A stretch of DNA of 15,149 bases from CAYLJO01 sp964383905 (GCA_964383905.1 CAYLJO010000156.1:1-15149); one strand, 5' to 3'. Counted from the stretch's first letter, positions 1-6,925 are shown. The notes: generated by a model from the letters alone, not told the origin. A program made the numbers and translations.

Positions 1-69
1 TTACCGATGTATCAGAAAGAACCTCTCTGTGCCAATCTTATGCGCTTCGATTTAGTCAAGGATGGAAAA

Positions 70-1185
70 TCAGATCCGCATCGGCATCACGACATACTTG
101 TAATCATAGTCGGCTTCTGTCGCGGGCCGCAGTTGCGCCTGCGAATTTCCGTCCTTGAATTCAAAGGCGACGGAGCCTGTCCCCACCACGTTAAGGAAAT
201 CCTGAAGATACTGGGCGTTGAAGCCGATCTCCGCTTCGTCGCCGGCATACTCGGTAGTAACCGTCTCGCGCGCTTCTCCTTCTTCGGCGTTCTGCGAGCT
301 GATTTGAAGATTGCCGGGCGAAAGACGGAAGCGGATGGCGTGCGAGCGGTCGTCGGCCATCAGCGCCACGCGACGGATCGCCTGATTGAGCAGCGTGCTA
401 TCAAACACGACCGACTTGTCGTTGCTCTTCGGCATCACCATTTCATAGTTCGGAAACTGGCCGGAGAGCTTTCGGGAGATCAGGAGGCGCGGGCCGACTT
501 CGAAGTAGATGTGATTCTCGTCCGAGCCCAAGCTAATATCGCCTTCGTAATTTGTGGTCAGCTTGGTCAACTCGGCCAGCGTCTTACGGGGTATTAGAGC
601 GTCTAGCGACTCCTTGGGCCCATTTTTACCGAGATCCCCACGTGCAATATAGGCCAGTCGGTGCCCGTCGGTTGTGACCATCTTTGCGCCCGATTTGTCG
701 AGGATGAATTTGGCCCCGGAGAGTGTGTAACGCGACTCCTCCTGTGTGATGGCGAAGATTGTTCGGTCGATAAACGACTTGAAAACATCTGCCGGCAGTT
801 TCATCGGCGCAGACTTGAAGCTCGGCACTTCCGGAAAACTGTCTCGCGGCACGCCCGCGATTTTGAAGTTTGCGCGTTCGCACTTAACTGTTACCCAATC
901 GTTCTCCTCCTTGTGGAAATTGACGGGCGCGTCCGGGAGCAGGCGCGCAATGTCAAAGAGCTTGCGCGCCTGTACGCACATTGAGCCCGGAGACTTGATC
1001 TGGTCGGCCTCTGTCTCGCAGCGAATTGTTACATCCAGATCAGTACCTGTAATGCGAATCCTGTTTTCGCCGACCGACTCGATGAGAATGTTTGAGAGTA
1101 CCGGGATAGTGTTCTTCTTCTCGACAACCCCTTGTACGAAACCCAACTCTTTTTGCAGAGCATTTTTGCTGATACTGAATTCCAT
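70..1185 (-). CDS. dnaN: DNA polymerase III beta subunit (sliding clamp)
   Basis: This is the ring-shaped processivity clamp that tethers DNA polymerase III to DNA and serves as a docking platform for other replication and repair proteins in the cytoplasm. The 371-residue protein has the usual family length. It starts MEFSISKNALQKEL and ends with the family-typical YKYVVMPMRI tail; the MPMR motif forms part of the protein-binding pocket. Three clamp domains follow in order with no visible gap, and the motif TDGHRLAY near the middle is characteristic. The ATG start is supported by a GAGGAG ribosome-binding site on the minus strand at about 1194-1199. The gene lies downstream of dnaA in the same direction, separated by the origin region. 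recF, often the next gene, would lie beyond the left edge. The identification is firm. Confidence 0.98.
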   Translation of the reverse strand: MEFSISKNALQKELGFVQGVVEKKNTIPVLSNILIESVGENRIRITGTDLDVTIRCETEADQIKSPGSMCVQARKLFDIARLLPDAPVNFHKEENDWVTVKCERANFKIAGVPRDSFPEVPSFKSAPMKLPADVFKSFIDRTIFAITQEESRYTLSGAKFILDKSGAKMVTTDGHRLAYIARGDLGKNGPKESLDALIPRKTLAELTKLTTNYEGDISLGSDENHIYFEVGPRLLISRKLSGQFPNYEMVMPKSNDKSVVFDSTLLNQAIRRVALMADDRSHAIRFRLSPGNLQISSQNAEEGEARETVTTEYAGDEAEIGFNAQYLQDFLNVVGTGSVAFEFKDGNSQAQLRPATEADYDYKYVVMPMRI

Positions 1186-1217
1186 TTGATGAACTCCTCT
1201 GAACTAATAGTAACTCT

Positions 1218-1246
1218 ATTGTACACGTCTCAAAATCAGCTTTAAC
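1218..1246 (-). promoter_or_regulatory. candidate dnaN promoter
   Basis: On the minus strand a TACAAT -10-like hexamer (1223-1218) lies 17 bp from a poor -35-like hexamer GTTAAA (1246-1241), just upstream of dnaN. The -10 is good and the -35 weak. Read-through from dnaA across the origin is an alternative. This is inferred from consensus similarity only. Confidence 0.25.
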
Positions 1247-1260
1247 GACATGCGCCTTTT

Positions 1261-1310
1261 ACTATTACTATTAATTAATACCTAGTATATATATATAGTA
1301 GTAGTAGTAG
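1261..1310 (+). other. oriC DNA unwinding element with DnaA-trio repeat
   Basis: This is an AT-rich stretch (TTAATTAATA, then an alternating TA run) followed by five perfect tandem TAG triplets at 1296-1310. The triplets are separated by GGCC (1311-1314) from the first DnaA box at 1315. Read on the minus strand the order is DnaA box, GC spacer, CTA x5, AT-rich DNA. This matches the basal unwinding system described for Bacillus subtilis, where DnaA extends from the box onto single-stranded 3'-GAT-5' trios. The position between dnaA and dnaN, on the dnaN side of the boxes, also fits. The sequence is directly visible; its function is inferred by analogy. Confidence 0.8.
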
Positions 1311-1314
1311 GGCC

Positions 1315-1542
1315 TGTGGAAATGTGGAAAACCCACTTAAATGTTGTCAATGCATAAGATGTTTTCCACAACCCCTGTGGAAAACGCTGTGGAAATCCCG
1401 TCCCCCCTGTGGAAAACTGCTATGCTAACAAAGTTTTCCACATTTCCACAGGCCCTTTTTTATACTCCCCTGTGGAAATGTGGAAAACTCGAGATTAAAC
1501 GCTGAATATAAAGAGCTTAACTGAAAATCGTACTGTGGAAAA
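1315..1542. other. oriC: oriC DnaA-box array between dnaA and dnaN
   Basis: Eleven DnaA-box-like 9-mers lie in about 230 bp. TTTTCCACA or its complement occurs at 1323-1331, 1362-1370, 1376-1384, 1408-1416, 1434-1442, 1479-1487 and 1534-1542. ATTTCCACA or its complement occurs at 1315-1323, 1388-1396, 1442-1450 and 1471-1479. Three pairs overlap by one base, making back-to-back double boxes. A 24-nt perfect inverted repeat pairs 1309-1332 with 1433-1456, and 1432-1452 pairs with 1469-1489. Position three of the box is T instead of the E. coli A, a variant used by some phyla. Together with the adjacent unwinding element, this is the best candidate for the replication start. Confidence 0.9.
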
Positions 1543-1566
1543 CTTTTGCCCTGGAAAGTAGGCTAA

Positions 1567-3036
1567 CTACTTGCAAAGATTGTCCATAAGGTCGCTAATG
1601 ACCCTGTGGAAATTTGGATCCTTCAAAACCAGCGACTCAATCTTCTCGACAGAGTGAATAACCGTTGTGTGATGCTTACCGCCGAACTCGCGGCCGATCT
1701 CCGGGAAGCTGTGTTTCGTGAGCCGTTTGCACAGGTACATGGCCACCTGCCGCGGGACGGCGATTTGGCGCGCATTGTTCTTGGATGTTAATTCATCAAC
1801 GCGCAGGCGGTAGTGCGTCGCGACTGCCTGTTGAATTTGCTCAATGGTAATTCCGGCGGGCTGGTCGTCTTCGGCAATATTGCGAATTGCATCCTGCGCC
1901 AGCATCTTTGAGATCGGCACACCGCGCAAGGACGAGATCGCGACGAGGCGTACGAGCGAGCCTTCCAACTCGCGTATGTTGCTCTTCACCTTGCTGGCGA
2001 TAAAGAAGGCCACATCATCAGGCAACGCAACACCATCCAAGTCGGCCTTGCGTTTGAGAATCGCCACTTTAGTCTCAAGGTCAGGCGGCTCCATGTCCGC
2101 AATCAACCCCCATTCGAAGCGCGAATGGAGCCTCTCTTCAAGTGTTGGGATCTCGCGCGGCGGGCAATCAGAGGTGATGACGATCTGTTTCTGGCCGTCG
2201 TACAGGGCGTTAAAGGTATGAAAAAACTCCTCTTGTGTCCGCTCCTTGCCGGCCATAAACTGTATATCATCCATTAATAGCACGTCGATTGAGCGATATT
2301 TCTCCCGAAACGTTTGCGCCTTATCATAGCGGATCGCATTAATCAGTTCGTTCATAAACTTTTCCGCCGAAATGTAGGAGAGGCGCAAGTGGCGATTGCG
2401 CTCCTTGATGGCATGCCCGGCCGCGTGCATCAGGTGAGTTTTACCGAGCCCGACACCGCCGTAAATATAGAGTGGATTATAGGTTTTGCCGGGCGCTTCC
2501 GCGACGGCCAGTGATGCGGCGTGCGCGAATTGATTGCATGAACCGACCACAAAGGTCTGAAAGGTATACTTCGGATTAAGTGATAGCTCGATCGGCTCAA
2601 TATCAACGAATGTCGTGGCACCTGGGGTTAAACCATCGGATTCTGCTGCTTCTAAAAGAGTAAATAAACTGGATGATTTACTAACCCTCTTATTATTCGC
2701 ACTTTCGGTGAGGCGGTAAGCATCCGCCTTGATCTCGTCATCGTGCTCAGCAATATGGTTGGCCGTTCGGGATTCATCTTCCTCAACCATCCAGTCAACC
2801 TGGTATTGGGCCAAGTTTAACTCCTCCAACGATTCGTCGATCACCTCCGAGTAGTTAGAACTGACCCAATCCTTAACCACTTGATTCGGAACTCGCAAAT
2901 GTAATATTTGCTCTGAGTTATCACAGCCCTCGAATCGTATCGGGCGAAACCACGTCTCAAAGCTCTGGCGGTTGAGTCTCTTTTCCACAGCGTGAAGAAT
3001 ATCGTTCCAAAGTCTATTCTCGATTGCGGTGCTCAT
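1567..3036 (-). CDS. dnaA: chromosomal replication initiator DnaA
   Basis: This AAA+ ATPase binds DnaA boxes as an ATP complex and melts the origin to start replication. It is complete at 489 residues. Domain I (about 1-85) begins with LWNDILHAVEKRLNRQSFETW. Domain II (about 86-150) is an acidic, variable linker. Domain III carries Walker A GGVGLGKT (193-200) and Walker B LLMDDIQ (253-259). Domain IV contains the DnaA signature FGGKHHTTVIHS (451-462) for duplex DNA recognition. The start follows only a weak purine-rich leader, which suggests modest translation. The gene is bracketed by DnaA-box clusters. One box lies within its 5' end (2981-2989) and one within its 3' end (1605-1613), so autoregulation by DnaA is likely but inferred. 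Confidence 0.98.
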   Translation of the reverse strand: MSTAIENRLWNDILHAVEKRLNRQSFETWFRPIRFEGCDNSEQILHLRVPNQVVKDWVSSNYSEVIDESLEELNLAQYQVDWMVEEDESRTANHIAEHDDEIKADAYRLTESANNKRVSKSSSLFTLLEAAESDGLTPGATTFVDIEPIELSLNPKYTFQTFVVGSCNQFAHAASLAVAEAPGKTYNPLYIYGGVGLGKTHLMHAAGHAIKERNRHLRLSYISAEKFMNELINAIRYDKAQTFREKYRSIDVLLMDDIQFMAGKERTQEEFFHTFNALYDGQKQIVITSDCPPREIPTLEERLHSRFEWGLIADMEPPDLETKVAILKRKADLDGVALPDDVAFFIASKVKSNIRELEGSLVRLVAISSLRGVPISKMLAQDAIRNIAEDDQPAGITIEQIQQAVATHYRLRVDELTSKNNARQIAVPRQVAMYLCKRLTKHSFPEIGREFGGKHHTTVIHSVEKIESLVLKDPNFHRVISDLMDNLCK

Positions 3037-3151
3037 AACTTATCCGTCCTGTCTTTAATCCTTGAGTTTTTGACCTACTAACAACGAAATAAAAGTGTCG
3101 CAAAACGATACAGTTAAGCCATTCTCGCTCAAGGTATCCTTTGAGTAAAGT

Positions 3152-3271
3152 TGTGGAAAATGTTGTAAACGCATCGGCTTGCTCTCCTGTTCAAACCCCG
3201 AACCCAGAGTTTTCCACAGAGTTTTCCACAGGGCTGTGGAAAACTCTGTGCACTTAAAGTAATGCTTTAAG
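3152..3271. other. second DnaA-box cluster upstream of dnaA
   Basis: Four exact TTTTCCACA-type boxes occur at 3152-3160, 3210-3218, 3222-3230 and 3235-3243. Two of them sit in a perfect 17-bp inverted repeat (3215-3231 with 3234-3250) with only two bases between the arms, so the region is almost a continuous palindrome. Next to it is a smaller AT-rich inverted repeat, CTTAAAG (3253-3259) and CTTTAAG (3265-3271). The position matches the upstream sub-origin of bipartite origins and also the place where DnaA would repress its own gene. I cannot tell these two roles apart from the sequence. Confidence 0.75.
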
Positions 3272-3558
3272 TATTTCTTTTTCAATAGTTTACGGGCCAA
3301 GTGGGCGTGCGAAACGGGGCGGAGACTAGCATAATGCGGCTCAGGAAGCAAGAAAAATCCACAGGCCTGGAAAATATTTTTTGAGGTCTTATGGAGCAGG
3401 CGTTTTTATTGAGGTTTGTAATTTCATGCTTAATTTTAAACTCATTTGACAGAACGATTTTAGGACACAGTTTGTGAGGGAATCTAAGCGTTGTGTGACA
3501 TCTTTTGAGCGTACTCTACAGCTTGAACCGTCCAAAAACCGTTTTCGGCTCGGTCTTC
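3272..3558. other. gene-poor spacer between origin cluster and rpmH promoter
   Basis: I see no gene here. The stretch is AT-rich in its middle. It contains a degenerate box-like AATCCACA at 3356-3363 and a TTGACA (3446-3451) without a convincing -10 at the right distance. The dnaA promoter should be somewhere in or near this stretch on the minus strand, but I cannot place it. Confidence 0.5.
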
Positions 3559-3587
3559 TTGACAGATTGGTGTCTCGCAGTTAGTCT
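3559..3587 (+). promoter_or_regulatory. candidate promoter of the rpmH operon
   Basis: A perfect TTGACA -35 hexamer (3559-3564) is followed after 17 bp by TAGTCT (3582-3587), a partial -10 that keeps the conserved first, second and last bases. Transcription would start about 25 bases before the rpmH ATG. Spacing and position are right for a strong housekeeping promoter driving rpmH and the genes behind it. The -10 is imperfect. Confidence 0.55.
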
Positions 3588-3620
3588 TACTCTTTTGGTT
3601 TAAGCGGAGATTAATCAACT

Positions 3621-3767
3621 ATGTCGAAGCGCACATTTCAGCCAAACAATCGTCGTCGCGCTAAAACACATGGATTTCGCGCGCGCATGGCGAGCAAAAA
3701 TGGTCGCCTGGTTCTGAAAAGACGGCGCGCTAAGGGGCGTAAGCGCCTTACCCCGGCGCATTACTAA
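3621..3767 (+). CDS. rpmH: 50S ribosomal protein L34
   Basis: This small, highly basic protein of the large ribosomal subunit is translated from the first ATG as 48 residues, beginning MSKRTFQPNNRRRAKTHGFR and ending RKRLTPAHY. The core pattern KRTFQPNNRRRAKTHGFRAR followed by RRRAKGRKRL is diagnostic of L34. The length is typical. It is the first gene of the plus-strand run and lies 15 bases ahead of rnpA, the near-universal pairing. The stop TAA is in the same frame as rnpA, so rnpA cannot start any earlier than this point. Confidence 0.98.
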   Translation: MSKRTFQPNNRRRAKTHGFRARMASKNGRLVLKRRRAKGRKRLTPAHY

Positions 3768-3782
3768 GATGGTGCGGGTGTT

Positions 3783-4151
3783 TTGTCTCGGCACACACAT
3801 CTATGCGCATCGGGCGAGTTTCGTCGCGTCTATGCGCAGGGCAAACGCTACGAAGGCCGCTTGATGACCGCCTTCGTACTTCCTAACGCCCTAGCACATC
3901 ATAGATTGGGCATCACCGCCTCGCGCAGGGCGACAGGAAATGCCGTTGAACGTAACCGCTCCAAGCGCCTGCTCCGCGAGGCTTTTCGGCTGAGCGAGAC
4001 GACGCTTGCTAAGCTGCAGATCAGATACGATTGGGTGCTTAACGCGAAGCGTTCTTTGTTGCAGGTGAAGGTGGATGCGCCGTTAGGTGAGTTTAAGGGA
4101 ATCGTCGAGCACGTCGCGAGCGACGAGCATGCGCATCTACAGCGTCTGTAA
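3783..4151 (+). CDS. rnpA: ribonuclease P protein component
   Basis: This is the protein subunit of RNase P. It binds the catalytic RNA and helps it cleave the 5' leader from tRNA precursors. The 122 residues include FRRVYAQGKRYEGR near the N-terminus, RLGITASRRATGNAVERNRS and the signature RNRSKRLLREAFR (57-69), which binds the RNA subunit. The start is TTG at 3783. The in-frame rpmH stop at 3765 blocks a longer form, and the ATG at 3769 and GTGs at 3772 and 3778 are out of frame. The N-terminus is slightly divergent (LCASGEFRRVY instead of the common basic start). Yield is probably held low by the TTG start and weak leader, an inference. The identification is firm. Confidence 0.96.
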   Translation: MSRHTHLCASGEFRRVYAQGKRYEGRLMTAFVLPNALAHHRLGITASRRATGNAVERNRSKRLLREAFRLSETTLAKLQIRYDWVLNAKRSLLQVKVDAPLGEFKGIVEHVASDEHAHLQRL

Positions 4152-4170
4152 GCGCTGAGCATTTAAGGCT

Positions 4171-4380
4171 TTGAGAATCATTCTCATCTCACTGCTGAAT
4201 TTATATAAGGCAGTCGTCTCGCCCCTGCTTCCGCCCTCCTGTCGCTTTGTTCCAACCTGCTCAGAGTACGCTCGTGAGGCGATAGAGCGATACGGCGCGT
4301 GGCGTGGAAGCTACATGAGCGTGCGGCGGCTCTTACGTTGTCATCCATTTCATCCGGGTGGTTATGATCCTGTTCAGTGA
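4171..4380 (+). CDS. yidD: membrane protein insertion efficiency factor YidD
   Basis: This 69-residue protein is associated with the inner face of the membrane and assists YidC-dependent insertion. Family hallmarks are LLNLYKAVVSPLLPPSCRF, the cysteine-containing PTCSEYAREAIERYGAWRG and the C-terminal RLLRCHPFHPGGYDPV. The start is a TTG at 4171 behind a short AAGG. No ATG or GTG in frame fits the conserved N-terminus better. Its place between rnpA and yidC is the classic one. The protein has an amphipathic N-terminal helix rather than a clear transmembrane segment. The length is typical and all conserved cysteines are present. Confidence 0.95.
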   Translation: MRIILISLLNLYKAVVSPLLPPSCRFVPTCSEYAREAIERYGAWRGSYMSVRRLLRCHPFHPGGYDPVQ

Positions 4381-4459
4381 GAAAGCGAAACCGCACGGCG
4401 GTGTGGAACGTTATCTCATTGGTATCTAATTTTAGAAAAGCGTATTCCTAATAAGCCAT

Positions 4460-6337
4460 ATGCAGCAAAAACGTTTTATTCTGGCTCTGGTCATTTCCGC
4501 GGCGATTCTGCTGGCGTGGAGCTACCTCTTCCCGGTCAAACTCCCACCCCAGGGTAATACGAATATCAGCTCTACAGCGCAGCAGCAGGCGGCTGAATCT
4601 AATTCGCCACCGCCCCAGGCCGCAACCTCCCCTGCCCAACAACCGGCGCCAGCTGTGGTGGATACATCTTCTCCGGACGGTACGCCACAACGAACGGTGG
4701 TCGTTAAGACACCTCTCTACGAAGTGAAACTAGACAGTCGGGGGGCAGTTGCGACGAGTTGGGTAATTAAGAAGAACAAAGATACGGGGCGCGATCTCTA
4801 CTCCGCCGGAGGCAATAAGAATAACCTACAACCGCTCCAACTCATCTCTCCAGACGGTCTTAAAGAGGGCAAAGCGCCGTTTCTTCTCAGTACCGAAGAT
4901 CCCGGGGAAGATACGGTTCTTGCCACGAAGAATTACAAGATCAACGGAGCCGATGCCGATGGCGACGAAATACAAATCACCTTGGCACCCAACCAGTCGA
5001 AGAGCATAGAGTTCGCCTTGCACGACGATAAAACTGGGCTTGATGTAAGCAAAAGCATTAGCTTTAAGGCCGACAGCTACGACGCCGAGATCAAAGTCAA
5101 ACTCACGCGCAATAGTCAACCAATCCCCCGGGCTATGCTCGCTATCGGGCCGAATATCGGCGATCAAGGCATCCCCCACTACACCTTTTACGCAGTTGCG
5201 CCAGAAGGCGTAGCTGCTATCGCAAATGGCGAGGTCGAGCGGCTATCGGCCGTAGCGGTTCATCGAAATGAAGGCGGTTGGTTCACTCCAAAGCGCCCGG
5301 AAGGCGCGGACCGCCAGATTGTTAAAGGTGATATTGATTGGGCCGGTGTCGGCGACACATATTTTGCAATGGTCGCAGTACCGTCTACACGTACACAGGG
5401 CCTTGAATATCGCACGGCAAGTTACCAGCACGAAGCGAACGGAGTTAAAGACGAACGATACCTAATTACAGCGTTTGTTCCGGTCCCAACAAACGATTCG
5501 CCAACAGAGCTTTATGTCGGCCCCAAAGATCATAATCTTCTGACCTTGGCGAATCAGGAAATTAGTCAAGCGGTTAGGCGTCCCGTCGATCTTGAAGGGC
5601 TAGTTAATTACGGCATTTTGAGTAGTGTCAGGCGCCCCCTGGCAGTACCCATCCTCTGGTCCATCAAGAAACTTCAGGGATTGACGGGCAGCTACGGCGT
5701 CGCGATCATTCTCTTTACGGTATTTATTTATTCGCTCTTCTTCCCGCTCAAGTGGCAGTCATCGAGAAAGATGAAGAAGGCGCAGAAGTACGCGCCGCGC
5801 ATGAAAGAGCTGCAGGAAAAGCTCAAGGGGATGAAACAGAATGACCCGCGCATGAAAGAGCTGCAGATGGAGCAACTGCATTTGATGAAGGAGGCTAATC
5901 CGCTCGGCGGATGCCTGCCGCTCCTGATTCAGATGCCGTTCCTCTTTGCGCTCTACAGCGCGATCACAATTTCAATTGACTTTCGGCAAGCATCGTTTTT
6001 GTGGATGCCGGACCTTTCCAGCGGCGACCCGCTCCATTTATTAGAGATAATGATGGCGGGCTCAATGATCGTGCTGCAGTTAATCACCCCTGCCCCCTCG
6101 GCCGATCCGCTACAGCGTAAGATGATGGCTATCGGTATGCCGCTCTTCATGCTCTACGTTCTGTGGGGTGCGCCCTCCGGACTGCTCGTTTACTGGCTGG
6201 TCGGAAACATCGTCGGCTTCAGCCAGCAGTTTCTCATTAATCGTTGGACGAAATCCGAAGACGATGAAGAGCCGCCCGGTGAAAAAAAAGCTGAACCCCG
6301 TTCGTCGAAAAAGCTGAGCCCGGCGCGCATTTCATAG
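4460..6337 (+). CDS. yidC: membrane protein insertase YidC
   Basis: This insertase and chaperone places proteins into the inner membrane, alone or with SecYEG. The 625-residue length and plan are those of Gram-negative bacteria. There is an N-terminal membrane anchor (about 6-25), a Q/P/A-rich flexible linker (about 30-75) and a large periplasmic beta domain (about 78-385). The insertase core has membrane segments near 394-405/411-430, 484-503, 529-545 and 556-590. The core carries the family pattern NPLGGCLPLLIQMPFLFALY (480-499). Two oddities are visible. The position of the conserved groove arginine (E. coli R366) appears to be Tyr424, and PRMKELQ is repeated at 446-452 and 463-469 in the cytoplasmic helical hairpin. 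The C-terminal tail is charged and basic. The ribosome-binding site is weak. Confidence 0.97.
   Translation: MQQKRFILALVISAAILLAWSYLFPVKLPPQGNTNISSTAQQQAAESNSPPPQAATSPAQQPAPAVVDTSSPDGTPQRTVVVKTPLYEVKLDSRGAVATSWVIKKNKDTGRDLYSAGGNKNNLQPLQLISPDGLKEGKAPFLLSTEDPGEDTVLATKNYKINGADADGDEIQITLAPNQSKSIEFALHDDKTGLDVSKSISFKADSYDAEIKVKLTRNSQPIPRAMLAIGPNIGDQGIPHYTFYAVAPEGVAAIANGEVERLSAVAVHRNEGGWFTPKRPEGADRQIVKGDIDWAGVGDTYFAMVAVPSTRTQGLEYRTASYQHEANGVKDERYLITAFVPVPTNDSPTELYVGPKDHNLLTLANQEISQAVRRPVDLEGLVNYGILSSVRRPLAVPILWSIKKLQGLTGSYGVAIILFTVFIYSLFFPLKWQSSRKMKKAQKYAPRMKELQEKLKGMKQNDPRMKELQMEQLHLMKEANPLGGCLPLLIQMPFLFALYSAITISIDFRQASFLWMPDLSSGDPLHLLEIMMAGSMIVLQLITPAPSADPLQRKMMAIGMPLFMLYVLWGAPSGLLVYWLVGNIVGFSQQFLINRWTKSEDDEEPPGEKKAEPRSSKKLSPARIS
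5795..5866 (+). repeat. 21-nt direct repeat inside yidC
   Basis: An identical 21-base sequence lies at 5795-5815 and 5846-5866, exactly 51 bases (17 codons) apart and in frame. Both copies encode PRMKELQ. Using the same codons in both copies suggests a recent duplication or a helical-hairpin repeat held by selection. The surrounding residues differ between the two halves. Confidence 0.8.
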
Positions 6338-6392
6338 GCTTGACATCTGAGCATAAAATATCGTCGTTAATCTTGTAGACTCTGAATCAAAA

Positions 6393-6845
6393 ATGAACGA
6401 AGCATGCACGCAGGCACAGGAATTTCTCAACGCTATTTTTAATGGCGCCGGTTTTGATCTTCGTGCCACCGTCACGGAAGCGGCGGGCGGATGCTTGCTG
6501 AACATAGACGGGGCGGACGCCTCGTTGCTGCTCAACGAAGGTGGAGAGCTTTTAGATGCGATGCAGCATCTGGCCAATCAAGCGTTTGGTCGAAAGCTTC
6601 CGAAGGATGAGCGCATCATCTGCGACGTACAAAACTTTCGTTCGACACGCGAAGCAGAATTGCGCGCCATGGCTCGCCATGCTGCCGAGCGCGTGCGCAC
6701 AACACATATCGCATTTACCTTTGGCCCGATGCTGGCCAACGAACGCCGCGTGATTCATCTGGCGCTCGCCGCTGAAGATGACCTGCACACGGAATCGGTC
6801 GGCGAAGGCAACGCGCGCAGACTTAAAGTCAGTCTGAAAAAATAA
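6393..6845 (+). CDS. jag: KH-R3H RNA-binding protein Jag/KhpB
   Basis: This is a cytoplasmic RNA-binding protein of the Jag/KhpB (SpoIIIJ-associated) family, nearly always encoded next to yidC. In other bacteria it acts as an RNA chaperone linked to cell-envelope control. The 150 residues hold a KH-like domain (about 10-80) and an R3H domain (about 85-148). The R3H part has the R-x3-H motif at R118/H122 in NERRVIHLAL and the family tail TESVGEGNARRLKVSL. The N-terminal Jag-N domain of longer homologues (about 200 residues or more) is missing. The KH GxxG loop is degenerate: NEGG (48-51) replaces the usual GKRG-like loop. The ATG start has no clear Shine-Dalgarno sequence. The family call is firm; the RNA-binding ability of the KH part is uncertain. 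Confidence 0.93.
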   Translation: MNEACTQAQEFLNAIFNGAGFDLRATVTEAAGGCLLNIDGADASLLLNEGGELLDAMQHLANQAFGRKLPKDERIICDVQNFRSTREAELRAMARHAAERVRTTHIAFTFGPMLANERRVIHLALAAEDDLHTESVGEGNARRLKVSLKK

Positions 6846-6925
6846 CGGGCAACAGCAGGCGATGAAGATTATCGAAGCAGTCTCTTTTTTTCACTCATCA
6901 CCTGCCGCAAATCGTTCCTCTTGCA

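Noticed and set aside
7..597. Plus-strand open frame of 196 codons
   Set aside because: It is antisense to dnaN, which is unmistakable; the composition (many H and R) is that of a shadow frame.
1281..1310. TA/TAG run as a simple microsatellite
   Set aside because: Its exact placement next to a GC spacer and double DnaA box between dnaA and dnaN fits an origin unwinding element far better than a random microsatellite.
3055..3351. Open frame of 98 codons on the minus strand upstream of dnaA
   Set aside because: It spans the DnaA-box cluster, its repeated WKTL residues come from the box sequence itself, and it has no recognisable domain. It is more likely non-coding origin DNA.
6340..6370. TTGACA just after the yidC stop as a jag promoter
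   Set aside because: No acceptable -10 hexamer lies 16-18 bases downstream, so only half of a promoter is present.
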